From Sambucus nigra (lineage: Eukaryota > Streptophyta > Magnoliopsida > Dipsacales > Adoxaceae), in assembly GCA_949130495.1 (NCBI GenBank), contig OX422220.1, positions 124,867,810 through 124,931,809 of the forward strand: 64,000 nt of DNA, given 5' to 3'. The notes under the pieces are model-generated. The model was not told the origin of the DNA. It did not search any database and saw only the letters and a program-made list of their open reading frames with translations. Positions 10,105 to 21,439 of this stretch are shown here, piece by piece (the stretch's first letter is position 1; the number at the start of each line of letters is the position of its first letter). The translations under genes were made by a program, and so were the position numbers.

Positions 10105-11898
10105 ATGGAATTTTCCCCATTTTCAAAATTTCCTATTTTTGATGGTTTAAACTACGTGTATTGGAAAGCGCGAATGAAATCGGCACTGAAATCTATCGAC
10201 GAGAGAGTTTGGATGTCTGTTGTTAACGGGTGGTCCCTACCAACATATTTAGTTGAAAATGAACGTGTTCCCAAACCCGCTGATAGATGGACTGAAAATG
10301 AATTTAAACTTGCTAATTTCAATTCCCGTGGTTTAAATGCCTTGTTTAGCGCTGTCACACCGGATGAATTCCGACGTATTATGACGTGTGAAACCGCTAA
10401 AGAAGCTTGGGATATTTTACAATTAACTCATGAAGAAACTAGTGTCGTTAAAGCTTCAAAACTCCAAAACCTCACCACTCAATTTGAAACTATCAAAATG
10501 AATGAAAAAGAAACTTTTGATGAATTTTATGCTAAACTTTATGATATTGTTAATTCATCGTTTAACTTGGGAGAGAAAATACCTGACGACCATGTTGTAA
10601 AGAAAATTTTAAGGTCCCTACTCGATAGATTTATTCCAAAAGTGACCGTTTTAAATTCTTTACCCACTTTAGCCTCTACGAAATTAGAAGAGCTTGTAGG
10701 TGATTTACAAACCTATGAACTAGATATGTTTTCCTCTAAAACTGAAAAGAAAATCGAAAAGGGCGTTGCTTTAAAAGCCCGAAAAGAGGTCAAACAAGTA
10801 GTAGAGAGCGAGAGTGATAGTGACTCGGAAGACATGGCTTTGTTTGCTCGCAAATTTAAAAAAATTCTTAAAATTAACAAAGATAAATTTAAAAATGATT
10901 TTAAGAAATTTGAATCTTCTAAGCATGACAAAGGTGAGAAGATTTCTAAAGCCGAAAAGATTCCTAAAGCCGAGAATATCCCTAAACCTAGTAATGAAAA
11001 TTTAGCTAGGGACGAGTCTAATAAGTGTTTTGGTTGTGAAGGTTATGGCCATAGGGCTTTTGAGTGCCCCACTAAACTAAGGAAAAAGGGTAAGCGACCC
11101 ATTTCTTATAATGCGACCCTAAGTGATAGTGATAAGGAAGAGAGGCCCGATTCCCCCACTAAGAAAAATTTTGTGGATTTTATGGCTAGTCATGTGAGTG
11201 ATAGTGAGAATTCATCGATTGATGAAACTTTAACACATGACACTTCCAAGGTCATTGTTTATGATTTTCTTGTTTATGATGATAGTGAGAGTGGAGAAGA
11301 AAAAGAGAGTGAAAATGAAGAAGAGGTTAATGTGAGTGAACTTCAAAATGCCTTTCAAGAACTTTATAAAGAATCTATTAAATTGAAAAGAGCTAATTTG
11401 AAGTTAGAAGCTAGTTTAAGAGAGAGTGTCAAGGTCGTTGATGAAAATGCCTTAATAGAAGACCTTAAGACACGTGAGCGAACTCTTCACGAGAAGCTTG
11501 AATATGTAGAAGGCGAAAGAGATAGCCTTAAGGGTTTAATGGAATCCTTGAAAAAGGATATTCTTGCTTTTGAAGAGCGAAATGTTTTATTAGAGTCTAA
11601 CATTTTAGAATTGCAAAATAAATTAAAAGACTCTAGTAATGTCAAATTTGATTTGGAGTGTCGTTCGGAAAAATTAGATAAAATCTTAGGAACGGTCCAA
11701 ATTAAAAATGACACTTGTGGTTTAGGCTTCAATACTTGTAATGAATTTTCTCATAATGCCAAAACCAATGTTTTAGAAGAATCTACTAGGAATGCATTTA
11801 AAGATCACTCCTTAGATAAATCTTTTCGACATGTTTTTACTTGTACACATTGTGGTCGAAAAGGTCATCTTAAGAAATTTTGTTTTGATCTTACATGA
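10105..11898 (+). CDS. gag: Copia Gag polyprotein, Sirevirus-like, 597 codons
   Basis: Gag packages the element RNA into cytoplasmic particles. The ATG at 10105 lies 50 bp past the primer binding site and opens with the usual FDGLNYVYWKARM motif. Residues about 70-200 are the UBN2-type capsid region (TCETAKEAWDIL, FDEFYAKL, KILRSL). A Lys/Glu-rich linker follows. A CX2CX4HX4C zinc knuckle (CFGCEGYGHRAFEC) begins at residue 308. A long Glu/Lys-rich region predicted to coil spans about 395-535, and a second knuckle (CTHCGRKGHLKKFC) begins at residue 580. There are no internal stops, unlike every other coding remnant here. The frame continues beyond its TGA for 57 codons, so the stop may be a late mutation. 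No protease or RT follows. The nearest relative in the window is the broken copy at 48421-49515. Confidence 0.93.
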   Translation: MEFSPFSKFPIFDGLNYVYWKARMKSALKSIDERVWMSVVNGWSLPTYLVENERVPKPADRWTENEFKLANFNSRGLNALFSAVTPDEFRRIMTCETAKEAWDILQLTHEETSVVKASKLQNLTTQFETIKMNEKETFDEFYAKLYDIVNSSFNLGEKIPDDHVVKKILRSLLDRFIPKVTVLNSLPTLASTKLEELVGDLQTYELDMFSSKTEKKIEKGVALKARKEVKQVVESESDSDSEDMALFARKFKKILKINKDKFKNDFKKFESSKHDKGEKISKAEKIPKAENIPKPSNENLARDESNKCFGCEGYGHRAFECPTKLRKKGKRPISYNATLSDSDKEERPDSPTKKNFVDFMASHVSDSENSSIDETLTHDTSKVIVYDFLVYDDSESGEEKESENEEEVNVSELQNAFQELYKESIKLKRANLKLEASLRESVKVVDENALIEDLKTRERTLHEKLEYVEGERDSLKGLMESLKKDILAFEERNVLLESNILELQNKLKDSSNVKFDLECRSEKLDKILGTVQIKNDTCGLGFNTCNEFSHNAKTNVLEESTRNAFKDHSLDKSFRHVFTCTHCGRKGHLKKFCFDLT

Positions 11899-12072
11899 AT
11901 TCCTAGAAAATCCCATAGTAAAGTAACCACGGTAGTTAAAGTTCCAACACCCCAAGATAGTCATTCTTCATTAATTTGGGTTAGGAAATCCGACTTTGTT
12001 GCCTTGCAAAATAGGGTTTTTGATTCTCATTTACTTTCACATGCTTCCTCCCTTGCTAAATATAAAGGATGA
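11899..12072 (+). other. In-frame continuation of Gag after TGA
   Basis: After the TGA at 11896-11898 the same frame runs 57 sense codons to a TGA at 12070-12072. It includes LIWVRKSDF, a segment of the kind that follows the last knuckle in copia polyproteins. The stop could come from CGA by deamination of a CpG. The alternative is readthrough or a natural end. Confidence 0.55.
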
Positions 12073-13516
12073 ATGTGTTAGTGTTTTGCATACTTTAGCG
12101 TTTGTACTTCATGCTATATTCGCATGCTAAATGTATGCTTGTTTAATCATTTTCTAGTCTATGCTCTATGCTTATCACATGCTATAATTATGATTTTTGT
12201 TTATCTTTTGTATTATATTTCCTTCATTTTGTTTGCATTAAATGAAAAATACAAAAAGATTTTTGTTTATCATTTGGATTTTATCGCTTGGTAATTTAAG
12301 CTTATTGAAAAATTCAAATGATTTTTGTTTATCCTTTTGAGTATATATATTTATTTTTGGTGAAAAATGTTAAAAACTCAAAAAGATTTTTTATGTGTGT
12401 ATTTTAGTTTGACACACTTTAAGTGGCATATACTTGTGTTTGAATCCCTCCTTTAACGCTCCCACGTGGCTAGAACTTTTGGTTTAGACTATCAATCCTT
12501 ATTATGTTCTTTACCATATTTTATGGAGTAGTTGGATTTTGTGTTGTTTAAATGGATTCTATTTTTATATGCCTCTATTCACACATGCACGAGCTTTTTT
12601 TGAAATTTTAACTTCATATGTATATTTGAGCTATGTGAGGTGTTCTCCTACCAATACTGTCATCTACATATTTGTGACTTAGGAGGACTAGTGCATGTCA
12701 AAATCCGTTGCACGTGAGATTTGTGTGAAAAATGAAAAACATGATAAATATAAATGTGCACGGGGAAGGGCTCTGAAAGGACTAAGTGATCCTTTGCAAT
12801 TGTAAGTCACCATTTTGAATGGACCTAAAAGAAATACGTGGTCCAAACGGCCTAAAAACAGAAAATATGGCATTAAAAAGAAAAATAATTGCCAAGGCCT
12901 ATGTTTGTTTGATATATTCATTCAAATTTAATATAAATACATATTGAGGGAGATTGGATGGTATATCAACGGTTTGCACAATGTCCGGTTATCCTAGTTG
13001 TGTATTTCATGTCATGACTCTATTGGTTTGTAGAATCATCAATATGCTAGGCTTGTATGCATTGTGTATGTTTGTTCATTGAGTTCAATTTATATTGTCA
13101 CGTGAGGTTATATTTAAATGTGATGAAGTTTGCAATCAAATGAGAACTTCGTGAATGTTTATTAGGTGATTTGGTCTAAATTTAATCGTTACTAGTTCAC
13201 ATCCCAACACTTCCGTTTCCATATGACACATTTTTTCCATACGAGTGTGAAAGACTCCTATTATATGTTGTGTGTGTCATTTGTGTGTTTATATCTATAC
13301 ATATGTGCATGTGCATTTTTGATATATCTATAGTTCATATATATATGATATTGTGTTTTTGCCTTTGCCTTGCTTTCTAGTCCTTCTCTATACTTTAGTT
13401 TTGGTATCTATCTTGGATTAGTTCTGCTATTGTTGCCCATATGCTTTCAAGTCTTATCTCTTTAAGCTTCTACATGATTTTATGTTTTAATTCTTTAACC
13501 TTTGTCTATTCCTGAA
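12073..13516. other. Non-coding internal region of the copia element
   Basis: About 1.4 kb between gag and the polypurine array. It contains no protease, integrase, RT or RNase H motif in any frame that I can find. Repeated AAAAAGATTTTTGTTTAT-like phrases occur at 12190-12390. It may keep RNA packaging signals or be the scar of a pol deletion. Confidence 0.7.
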
Positions 13517-13848
13517 CAAAAAGGGGGAGAAAAATGATAGGGGGAGAAAGGGTATCTAATCCTATTATTTTCGTATCTTAGTTTGGGGGAGATTTATCTT
13601 AGGGGGAGAATTAATTTAGGGGGAGTAATTAATTAAAATTGCATTTAATACTTTGATATTCCCTATGCATTTGATGAGTTTGCTTAAGTGTGCAGGATTT
13701 CTTCTAAAGCGGCATTGTTTAATGGCAAAGCGTTTGATCCTTGGGTTGAGTCAGGTTTGGGTGGGTTATGTTTTGAGTCTAGTAGAGCTTGACGGACCTT
13801 TAGGATTTTTGTTTGGTTTTTGTCCCGGAATAGCCAAAGGGGGAGATT
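13517..13848 (+). other. Multiple polypurine tracts before the 3' LTR
   Basis: GGGGGAGA or a close variant occurs six times: a pair within 13517-13552, three between about 13584 and 13626, and AAAGGGGGAGA at 13836-13846 right next to the 3' LTR. The last should prime plus-strand DNA synthesis. Repeated tracts are a known Sirevirus trait. Confidence 0.85.
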
Positions 13849-15540
13849 TGTAAGGACACAAATTTCCAATTGAGTCCATGTATAGTGTTAGCTCAATTCC
13901 GGACAAAAACATTTATTCATAGGATAGAATGTAATTGTAATACTCTCAAGCCTACGAAGTGTTTGTTGAAGACGTAGCGGCAAAGAATATAAAGCTTCAT
14001 CAAATATGCCAGTTTGCGTGCCTCGTTTCTACGTCATCAACTATGGTTCCATGCTCCAAAGGTATGAATGAAATTATATATATATAGGAGCTTGGAACTT
14101 GTTTATTGGGTATTAGGTTTAATTAAAACTGTGTTTTATTTTCAGAAAGAATTAAATAAAACTTTAATATAAGTTTATAAAGTTTTCTGGGCCAAAATCG
14201 AATTTTCTAAAGTTCTGTAAGTTCGTTCGATATGTCGTTTGAACGAGTTTTTCCTTCGAACCATATGTCGTTCGAATGAGTTTGCCAACGAGGTTCCAGT
14301 ATAGGCCTATGAAATGTCGTTCGATATGTCGTTCGAACGAACCTTATGTTCGAACGAGATATCCAACGAGATTCTAACGAGTTTAATCTGGAACGCCATT
14401 AGAAGTCTCGTTCGAACGAGAATTTCGTTCGAACGAAATGTCGTTCGAACGAGATGCCAGGCGGGAACAGTTTTTGGCAGTTTTTTGGCAGTTTTTCACC
14501 CTCTTCCCCACTTAGTTTTTAACCAACTTTTTCAGACTTAAATATATGCGGGAAGAACATTTTCCACCTTAACTTTTCCTAACTTTTCCATATCTTTTTC
14601 ATCTCTTAGAGAGAGTTTGAGAGCAAATTGTTTTAAGGAAAATGTTCATGTTTTGAGTGCTAATTTTCAAAGAAAAATTCACTTAACACTCTAGTTTACA
14701 CCCAAGTTAGTTTATTCCAAGTTCTTATATACATATCAATTGCTTGGAGTTTGGCACCGGTTTTCTCTACCGATTTGAAGAAGAGAAGTTTCGGGTTTTG
14801 CTTCTACCACCCACAAAGAAAGAAGAAGTGTTTTTATGATGATTTACCCACACGGAGAAAGGCTCCATGTTTGGGTGACGGTGACCATATAAAGTCCTAT
14901 CGGTGGATTCCGAGACCCCGGTGGTGTTTCAAGGTTATTCGCTAGGAAGAGGTGTCTACAAGAAGAAGCGTCGATACTTGAGAGGGATCGAGTCGTGCGT
15001 TGTAAGTCTATCTGTCTTGTACTTGTAATTTCGTATCTAGTGAATTTGTGGCTAGGGCCGTCCGAGGTTTTTCCCATCTTGGGTTTTTCCTCGTACATCG
15101 CGGCGTAGTGTGATTGATTTATTTTATCTTGCATAAATAATTTAGAACGCATGCTTAGGATAATTCAAGATAAAATTCGGTTTAAATTATCACACTCAAT
15201 TTAATTTGGACTTAAATTAAATATTGGGTAATGTTCTTTAATTCAAGTCATGTGCAAAAATTGGTTTGGCCTAACTTCGGAATATTGAAAATTATGACTT
15301 AGGAAAATTTCTAAGGCTTGGATTAATGAATTAATTGGTTTAAGTGATTTTAATATTTGTGTTCTAGTTAATTTCACTTGTGTTTAATTTTAAGAAAATT
15401 AAAATTTGGTATTTGGTATTTAAGTTGAACCATCACATTTTTACGCTTCCGCATCATCTTGAATTTATATAAAAGGAAATTACAATATTTTTAATTGAAA
15501 GAAATTTATACAATCCGGGGATTCCATTATCCCATTTACA
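13849..15540 (+). repeat. 3' LTR of the copia element
   Basis: Starts TGTAAGGACAC and ends CCCATTTACA, followed by the target duplication ACCTA. It differs from the 5' LTR mostly by transitions. It has one additional TCGTTCGAACGA unit at about 14425-14453, so the palindrome cluster varies in copy number. Frames 14314-14541, 14751-14945 and the minus frame 14844-15152 are within the LTR and are not genes. Confidence 0.95.
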
Positions 15541-15545
15541 ACCTA
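15541..15545. other. Target site duplication, right copy (ACCTA)
   Basis: Exact repeat of 8354-8358, proving that the copia element inserted as one unit into gypsy A. Confidence 0.95.
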
Positions 15546-16300
15546 ACCTCGAGCTTATCCATAGGCAGATTTCTATTTATATGGTATCCTTTGATGGGAG
15601 TTGTCTAGTCTAATCATGGCTCATCAATATCCTTGTTGATCTGGAGATGAGTAATAATTGGTTGATCGATTATAACCACTAAGATGATTGGATATACCTC
15701 ATTTGATAAGGTAACCCTTGAAATATGGTCAACTTCTGTGTTTTCTACTCTAGGGACCATTCTAATGCTGGACTTTGGGATTCCGTGGATGATGTTTTTA
15801 ACAATCTCTAAGTATCTTGTGGTGTGATCATTTTTATCCTCATAGAGATTAGTAGCTTGATTAACTACTAATTGAAAATGACTTATTACTACAACTTTCT
15901 ATTCCTCTAAGTGGATAACTAAGTCTAGGCTAGCTACCAAGGCTCATAATTGACTTAATTATTTGTGCCTTCGATTTAAAATGGATGCCAAGATAGTTAG
16001 TACCACGTTCTAAAATCAGAATGCAAAGACTAGCACCATTTCCTGAGTTTTTGGAGGATACATATACATGAAACACATAGGTTGGGAGGTTAAGGTTCAT
16101 ATCTTGGAATAAGGGGAGATTGGTCTCCTTTAGCATTGTTGTTTCCTTCCCTTTTGAGCTTTGAGATTCCTCCTCTGCCTCCTCTAAGTTGTTAAACTTT
16201 GCTATGAAGTCGACCAATGTTTGATTCTTGATTGCATTTCTCGGTTATTGTTTGATGTCAAACTCACCCAGCTCCATAGAGCATTGGTTCAACCTTCTTA
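15546..16300 (-). pseudogene. RNase H region of gypsy A
   Basis: The minus frame at 15930-16217 begins with LVDFIAKF, the junction sequence after RT in plant gypsy pol. It continues into VFHVYVSSKNSGNGASLCILI, the RNase H start where VDG is normally found, so the first acidic residue appears lost. Upstream, MELGEFDIK (near 16270) is the usual connection segment. RNase H would degrade the RNA strand of the RNA/DNA hybrid. Frames are broken and the copia element cuts its far end from integrase. Confidence 0.75.
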
Positions 16301-16429
16301 AGGTGGCAGTCTTGTGTAAGATCTAGTGGAGTGATTGATCTGTCACAACCAGTATGGTGTAGGAGTGGAAGTAATAACTTAAATTCCTAGTTAAGGTGAT
16401 GAGGTAAAAGGCCTATTTCTTCATCTTTG

Positions 16430-17310
16430 GGTACCTTCTCTCAGCCCCTTGTAGAGATCTGTTAATGTAATGTACTAAATATTGGATCCCATACTCTTCC
16501 CTAATCAAAGCTGAGCTAACTGTGGTAAGAGAAACAACAAGGTATTTCAGGACAAAAGAGGAGGATAACTCAAATACTTATTCAATTATTTAAAGACCTC
16601 CTTTACCTTTAGTTTCAATAAGAAATATTTCTTCATGACTTTTAAAGTGAGAATAGATTTATCTATGGCCTTAGAAATAAAGTGGTTTAGGGAAACAACT
16701 CGTTTAGCTAAACTTCGGACCTCTTTGACCATTCTGGGGGATTTTATATCCAACAATGATTTAATCTTCTCAGGGTTAGATTAAATACCACCCCTTATGT
16801 CCATGAGGCCTAGAAACTTTCCTCCTATAACCCACAAGAAAACATCTTTGGATTAAGGCTCATTTTATTTTTCCTCAGGATCGCAAAGGTAACTCTGAGG
16901 TGTTATGCATGGTTATGAGTTTACAGGAATTTGACTATCATATATTCAACATAAACCTCCATCCACTTTCCTATCAAATCTTTAAAGATGGTATTCACCA
17001 CCCTTCGAAATGTAGCAACTGCATTTTTAGGCCAAAAAACATAACTTTGTAACAGTACATACACTTGTCTATGATGAATGAGGTCTTATCCTCATCAATA
17101 TGTTATATTCTGATCTGATTATAACCATAATAGGCCTCCATGAAGGATAGGAGATCACGCACAACGATGGAATCCGCCAGGGTGTCAATTCTGGGAAAGG
17201 CATAACTTTCTTTTGGACAAGCCTTATTAAGATCGGTGAGGTTTATGAACATTATATATTTTGAAGGCTTCGGAACCAACACCATATCATCTAATTATTT
17301 TGGGTATTGC
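16430..17310 (-). pseudogene. Reverse transcriptase remnant of gypsy A
   Basis: The frame at 17103-17285 reads LTDLNKACPKESYAFPRID and LLSFMEAYYGYNQI, diagnostic RT motifs of plant gypsy elements. Near 16985 the active-site segment reads VYVEYMIV where YVDD is expected, so both catalytic aspartates are gone. Stops and frame changes occur throughout. Downstream it leads into the connection and RNase H remnants. Confidence 0.85.
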
Positions 17311-17889
17311 AGTTCTCTAATCAAGTTTGCTTCTGGAAGCTTATTGACTTCCTCTGCAACTATTGCATTTCATTCAGGGGTAAAACTATTGTCTTTTAGC
17401 ACAATTGCCTATGGTTAGGGTCTACATTGAGGTGATGTACAATATCAAGAATGTCAGAGTGCTTCCATACAAACACAACTCCATTTTCTTTCAAAAATTG
17501 AGTAAGTACTATCTTAATGAAGGCCTGAGACCATCTTCAATTGGGACGACTTTAGTTGGGTCTATTTCATTGATACAAACGTTGATAAGGCCCTTATAAG
17601 GTTATCCCCTTTTCTATTTCCCTTCATTCGATGGATGTAGGGTGTCCACATTCAACTGTTCTATATATAGGCTTTCTTGGGGATGATTAGACAATCCTAA
17701 TAAGGTGTGAAGATCCTCTATCAAGATCTTAGTACCCATTAAAAAATCTTAGGAACCTTTTGTGAAACTTACAAAGGTCTATTATTCTCATGCAGGGATG
17801 TGTTATAGAATTATTTATCTTTTTTATCACCATGGACTTCTCCCACTCCTGTTGGGGTTGGGATCCTCAGTAGCATCCTTTCAGTATAT

Positions 17890-18200
17890 ATAGAAGTTTC
17901 TAACTCATTGAGTGAAGGTCTTCCTATAATAACATTATAGGATAACGAAAGTTCCACTACTATAAACTTGTTCTAAATTGTTGAACAACATTCCTTAGAA
18001 CCCACAATGAGGGGAAGTATGATATGTCCCATAGAATATAGTCTCTCTTCATTGAAATAGATCAAGTGAGTCATAATAGGAAGAATGCTCTTCATAGTTA
18101 GACCCATAGATTTGTAGAATAAAACATCTATTGAGCTCCCTATATCAACCAATATCCTTCTTATATTTGCATTGACTATTATGATAGTGAAGACTAGAGG
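17890..18200 (-). pseudogene. Aspartic protease remnant of gypsy A
   Basis: At about 18095-18165 the minus strand reads RILVDIGSSIDVLF, the active-site segment of plant gypsy proteases, usually D-G-G-S-S. Asp is kept and the first Gly is Ile. The following part ends in LSYNVIIGRPSLNEL, the usual C-terminal segment. The region 17311-17889 between RT and protease holds no other recognisable motif. Protease would cut Gag-Pol. Confidence 0.8.
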
Positions 18201-18479
18201 GTTATCATGCCAAAGGGGATCCTTCTAAGGTCTATAACTGATAAGGAAATTGTAGGGACCTCCTTAAGTTCATTTCTCTATCATTGTACATTATTAACCT
18301 GAGCTTCTCCTTGTTATATGATCCTTAAGTGAGGTCTTCTTATGGTTGACGAGGTTCTACATCCTACAAAACCTCTTAAAATATTATTAACATCGATTAA
18401 TGGGACTTTATCCTTATTATTTTTGTTTCATTGAGCCTTCCCAGTATCCTTGTTGACAAAATCCTTAAGACACCCTCGT

Positions 18480-19700
18480 ATTATAACTCTATCAATGCCT
18501 TCTTTAAGATGGAAGCACTCATTGGTGTTGTGCCCATGGTCCTTGTGGAACTGACATTACTTGGACTTGTCTCTTTTGTATTATAGGGACCTCATGATCC
18601 TTGAATGAGAAAAGAGATCTTGCAATTACATAGTTGAGAATACTTCATCTATGGTTTCCGTGAGAGAGGTGAAGTTTTTTAAATTCGGGGGTCACTTTTA
18701 TTTCCTCTATCCTTCCTTGTCTTGGAGTTTGAGGCCTCAGGGTATTCTCCAATTAAGGAAAAAACTTCCTGCCTTCGCCCTTGCTGACGGGGCCATCTTA
18801 TGCCTTATAGTAATTGGATCTTTAATGTTCATGTACTTATCAGATCTCTCTAATAGGATTGTCATGGATCGAGGGGGTCTCTTGCTCAACAACCTAAGAA
18901 AATCCTCTAAATGGAGGCTTGAGATGAATGCAGCTACACATATGGTGTCATTTAAGTCATTAACTTGTAAATATTATTGATTGAACCTATTATCAAAACC
19001 TCTGAGTGTCTCTCTAAATTTTTGTCTAAATAGAAAAGGAAGTAACGAGTTTCCTTATCTTCCAAGATCCAATGACATGATTGATAAAAGACCTTGCGAG
19101 TTTGGTGAAGCTTCTAATTGGTCCTAGTTTCATCTTAGAAAACTAATGCCTTGTGTCTTGTATATATGTAAGTTTCCAAATGGTAGATGGGATTTTTGGC
19201 TCCATCAAAAGGGTTCAATATTAGACATCTTTTATTTTGGGGGAGTGTGTAATAGTGAAATTGATTGGGAAAATGAGACAAAGTCTTTTGGAGTGCTAAG
19301 TCAATGGTATTGGGATTTTAATTTTTGTACAGGTTAATAAATTTCCCAACTTGTCTTGAATTTTCTTTGTTTCACTATCCCAAGGCCTTGTTACCTTGAA
19401 AATCTGTGGGAGTGATCACCGAGGAATGATAATCGATCTCTATCTGGGATGCAACTCACAGACTTATGAGTAATTTGGTCTATACCTTAATTATTTTTTT
19501 GTCCTTCTGACCGATGGTCATGCTTTTCCCTTATCCTTCTTTGTTAGGATCCATTGGGCTCCTATACCATTGGGAGAAAATAAGCCTTTTGAAAATATTA
19601 GTCAACTAATCCTAGAGATCTGTTTGGCAAGCCTCCATTCCTTCAAAGAAAGAGACAACTTAAAATTCATTGTCATCTTGAGAAGGATAAAATTTGTATA
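18480..19700 (-). pseudogene. gag: Gag remnant of gypsy A
   Basis: Around 18860-18955 the minus strand reads NDTICVAAFISSLHLEDF ... LLSKRPPRSMTILLERS, matching the capsid region of plant gypsy Gag. Zinc-finger sequence [14 protein letters not shown] lies at 18515-18556, typical of Tat-like Gag, with a stop just upstream. Plus-strand frames here (18651-18980, 19146-19337) are shadows. The copy is dead. Confidence 0.8.
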
Positions 19701-19724
19701 GGATTTTGAATCTAAGGAACAATT

Positions 19725-19743
19725 GTTCCCACAAATGGCGACA
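19725..19743 (-). other. Degenerate primer binding site of gypsy A
   Basis: The minus strand reads TGTCGCCATTTGTGGGAAC, close to the TGGCGCCGTCTGTGGGAA-type site of Tat elements. It lies six bases inside the LTR edge at 19750. One base of the leading TGG is altered. Confidence 0.65.
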
Positions 19744-19749
19744 AACTAA

Positions 19750-20957
19750 TGGCACTGTAAATATCTTAAAGACCTTAACTCCAATAGGTTCTCCTCACTA
19801 AACCTTAGATTAGGTTGTGAGGATATGTGTCAAAATGAGATACAGAGATTTATAGTGGTTTAGAACCTATGTAGAGTATTCTATATCTATTATAAACAGT
19901 GTTATTCCTTATATTATATTATAAAAAACATAATACAATTACGAGACTTCTTGAGATTTGTCCAAGAGAGTCTAAGGTTTTTGAGGTCTTTCTCATAAGT
20001 ATAAGGGCCACCCGGGAGTAACTGATAGACTCCTCAAGGGGTTCCTCAACTGGTTTATGACTCAACAGAAAGAACGTTGTATAAATATTTGATACAATGT
20101 AGGAGAAAATGATGGAAATGGTCCAACCCTTCTATAAAAGTATATCAAACTGCTTGTTAGGAAATATTATAAAAGGATAAAGTGGAATAAAAGGGTTCTC
20201 CAACTATAATTAAAGTTTTTAGATGATTTTAGAATTCCTCCGTCCCTTCACAAGCCTTCAATATATATGCATCACCTTAAGAAACCTGTGAGTGGATTGC
20301 AACAGTATGGGAGGCATAAGTTTGAGGTTTCACCACTATAAGGTGGAGTGTTGGTGAAGAGGATACATATGGTGTAAGATAGTTGGTAGAGTCATTAAAT
20401 TCTGATTAGATCCTTCAATGGAAGTGGAAGAAGGGGAAGATGTAGGTCAAATAGTGCATATACTTTATATCTACCACCAAATAAGCTATAAAGGCTCTAT
20501 TGAGCATCTGAGGTACCCTAAGATAGAAATGGTCACTTTGGGATATCTTAAGCTCACTTTGTTCATAAAAAATAGGAGTATACCTTTAGTGAAGATGGTA
20601 AGACATTGCCAGAGGTCAGTACTTATACGATGAAGATTAACCGGGCATGCCTAAACATTGGGAGTGGGTTAAGTGGACAGTTTAAAACTTCTCACTAGTC
20701 ACAGTGATGCCAGGATAGCCCAAATAAGGCGTTTTGCCCTCGACTTGTATCAAGATGAGGTGTTTGAGGCCTTGATCACTTCATATTGGAAATGATTAGC
20801 TTTAACTATAACTTCGAAGCATATTTCCATACATTATGTTGTCTGGAGAGTGTTATAATGGCCCCATGGTTTCATTGAGTTTATCAACTGTTATACGTGT
20901 TTTCATATGAGACCATAGACTACCCGGTAGAGGTATCTTGCAGACCTTAGGATCTCA
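19750..20957 (-). repeat. 5' LTR of gypsy A
   Basis: On the plus strand it starts TGGCAC beside the primer binding site and ends GGATCTCA, so it runs TG...CA in the sense direction. Its right 480 bp match the 3' LTR fragment at 3541-4021. About 19 percent or more of aligned bases look different by eye, indicating an old insertion. Confidence 0.75.
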
Positions 20958-21439
20958 CCTTAACACATGGAAGATGTCTAGAATTTTAAGTCTTCGGTGG
21001 ATGAAATATGGTACCATCACTTTATCATATTTGAATTGATCGATCGAGGTTGATATTTGAGTTTCTATAAATTCTTTTCTTATATGTGTTCTTCTCATAC
21101 ATTTTGTTGGTTGTTGTTTTCTTATATTAAAAAAAAAAAGCATTGGCAAATTCTACCGAACCTAGTCTTGGGCTAATTGATCAAATTACCGGGGAAAACT
21201 TGGTGTCTCGCTAAATGATTTCTACAAAATTACCCCTGACAATTGGTATTAGAAATGCATTTTAGTATAATTTTTGGTGTGTTTAAATCATTTTTAAGGT
21301 AAAATTCGAGACTTTTAAAGTTTGTGCAATAGTTGAAAGGTTTTTACATATTTTCTAGAGACGTAGCATATGGAAGAATTCCTCTAACAGATGTTTAATA
21401 ACCATAATTTTGGTTAAGCTGGAAGAATTATGTTTGGAA
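20958..21439. other. Unassigned stretch with a degenerate primer binding site
   Basis: TGGTATTAGAAATGC at 21244-21258 resembles the initiator-Met site TGGTATCAGAGC and is followed by the gag remnant at 21440. The sequence in front of it may therefore be a decayed LTR. No partner LTR was found. Confidence 0.35.

Larger units (their letters stand above)
8359..15540 (+). mobile_element. Complete non-autonomous Sirevirus-like copia element (gag only)
   Basis: The element is 7182 bp, with LTRs of 1681 and 1692 bp, ends TGTAAG/TTTACA, a 5-bp duplication ACCTA, an initiator-Met primer binding site and several polypurine tracts. The 3.8-kb internal part holds one gag gene and about 1.8 kb without pol, so it must borrow protease, RT and integrase from a relative. 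The repeated GGGGGAGA tracts and CpG-rich palindromes in the LTR resemble Sireviruses, a plant-specific copia lineage. The LTRs differ by roughly 2-3 percent by eye, so the insertion is fairly recent. It interrupts gypsy A between integrase and RNase H, in the opposite orientation. Confidence 0.93.
3541..20957 (-). mobile_element. Tat-like Ty3/gypsy retrotransposon A, nested host of a copia insert
   Basis: Two diverged LTR copies (3541-4021 and 19750-20957) bracket gag, protease, RT, RNase H and integrase remnants on the minus strand, in gypsy order (integrase last). A degenerate gene on the plus strand lies between integrase and the 3' LTR, and tandem subrepeats sit beside it. This layout is known from Tat-lineage elements. 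The element is split by the copia element at 8359-15540; without that insert and one target copy it would be about 10.2 kb. The 3' LTR copy is truncated. Reading frames are broken throughout and the RT active site is lost, so it is inactive. Assignment to Tat rests on architecture and Gag/pol motifs, not on a tree. Confidence 0.8.
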
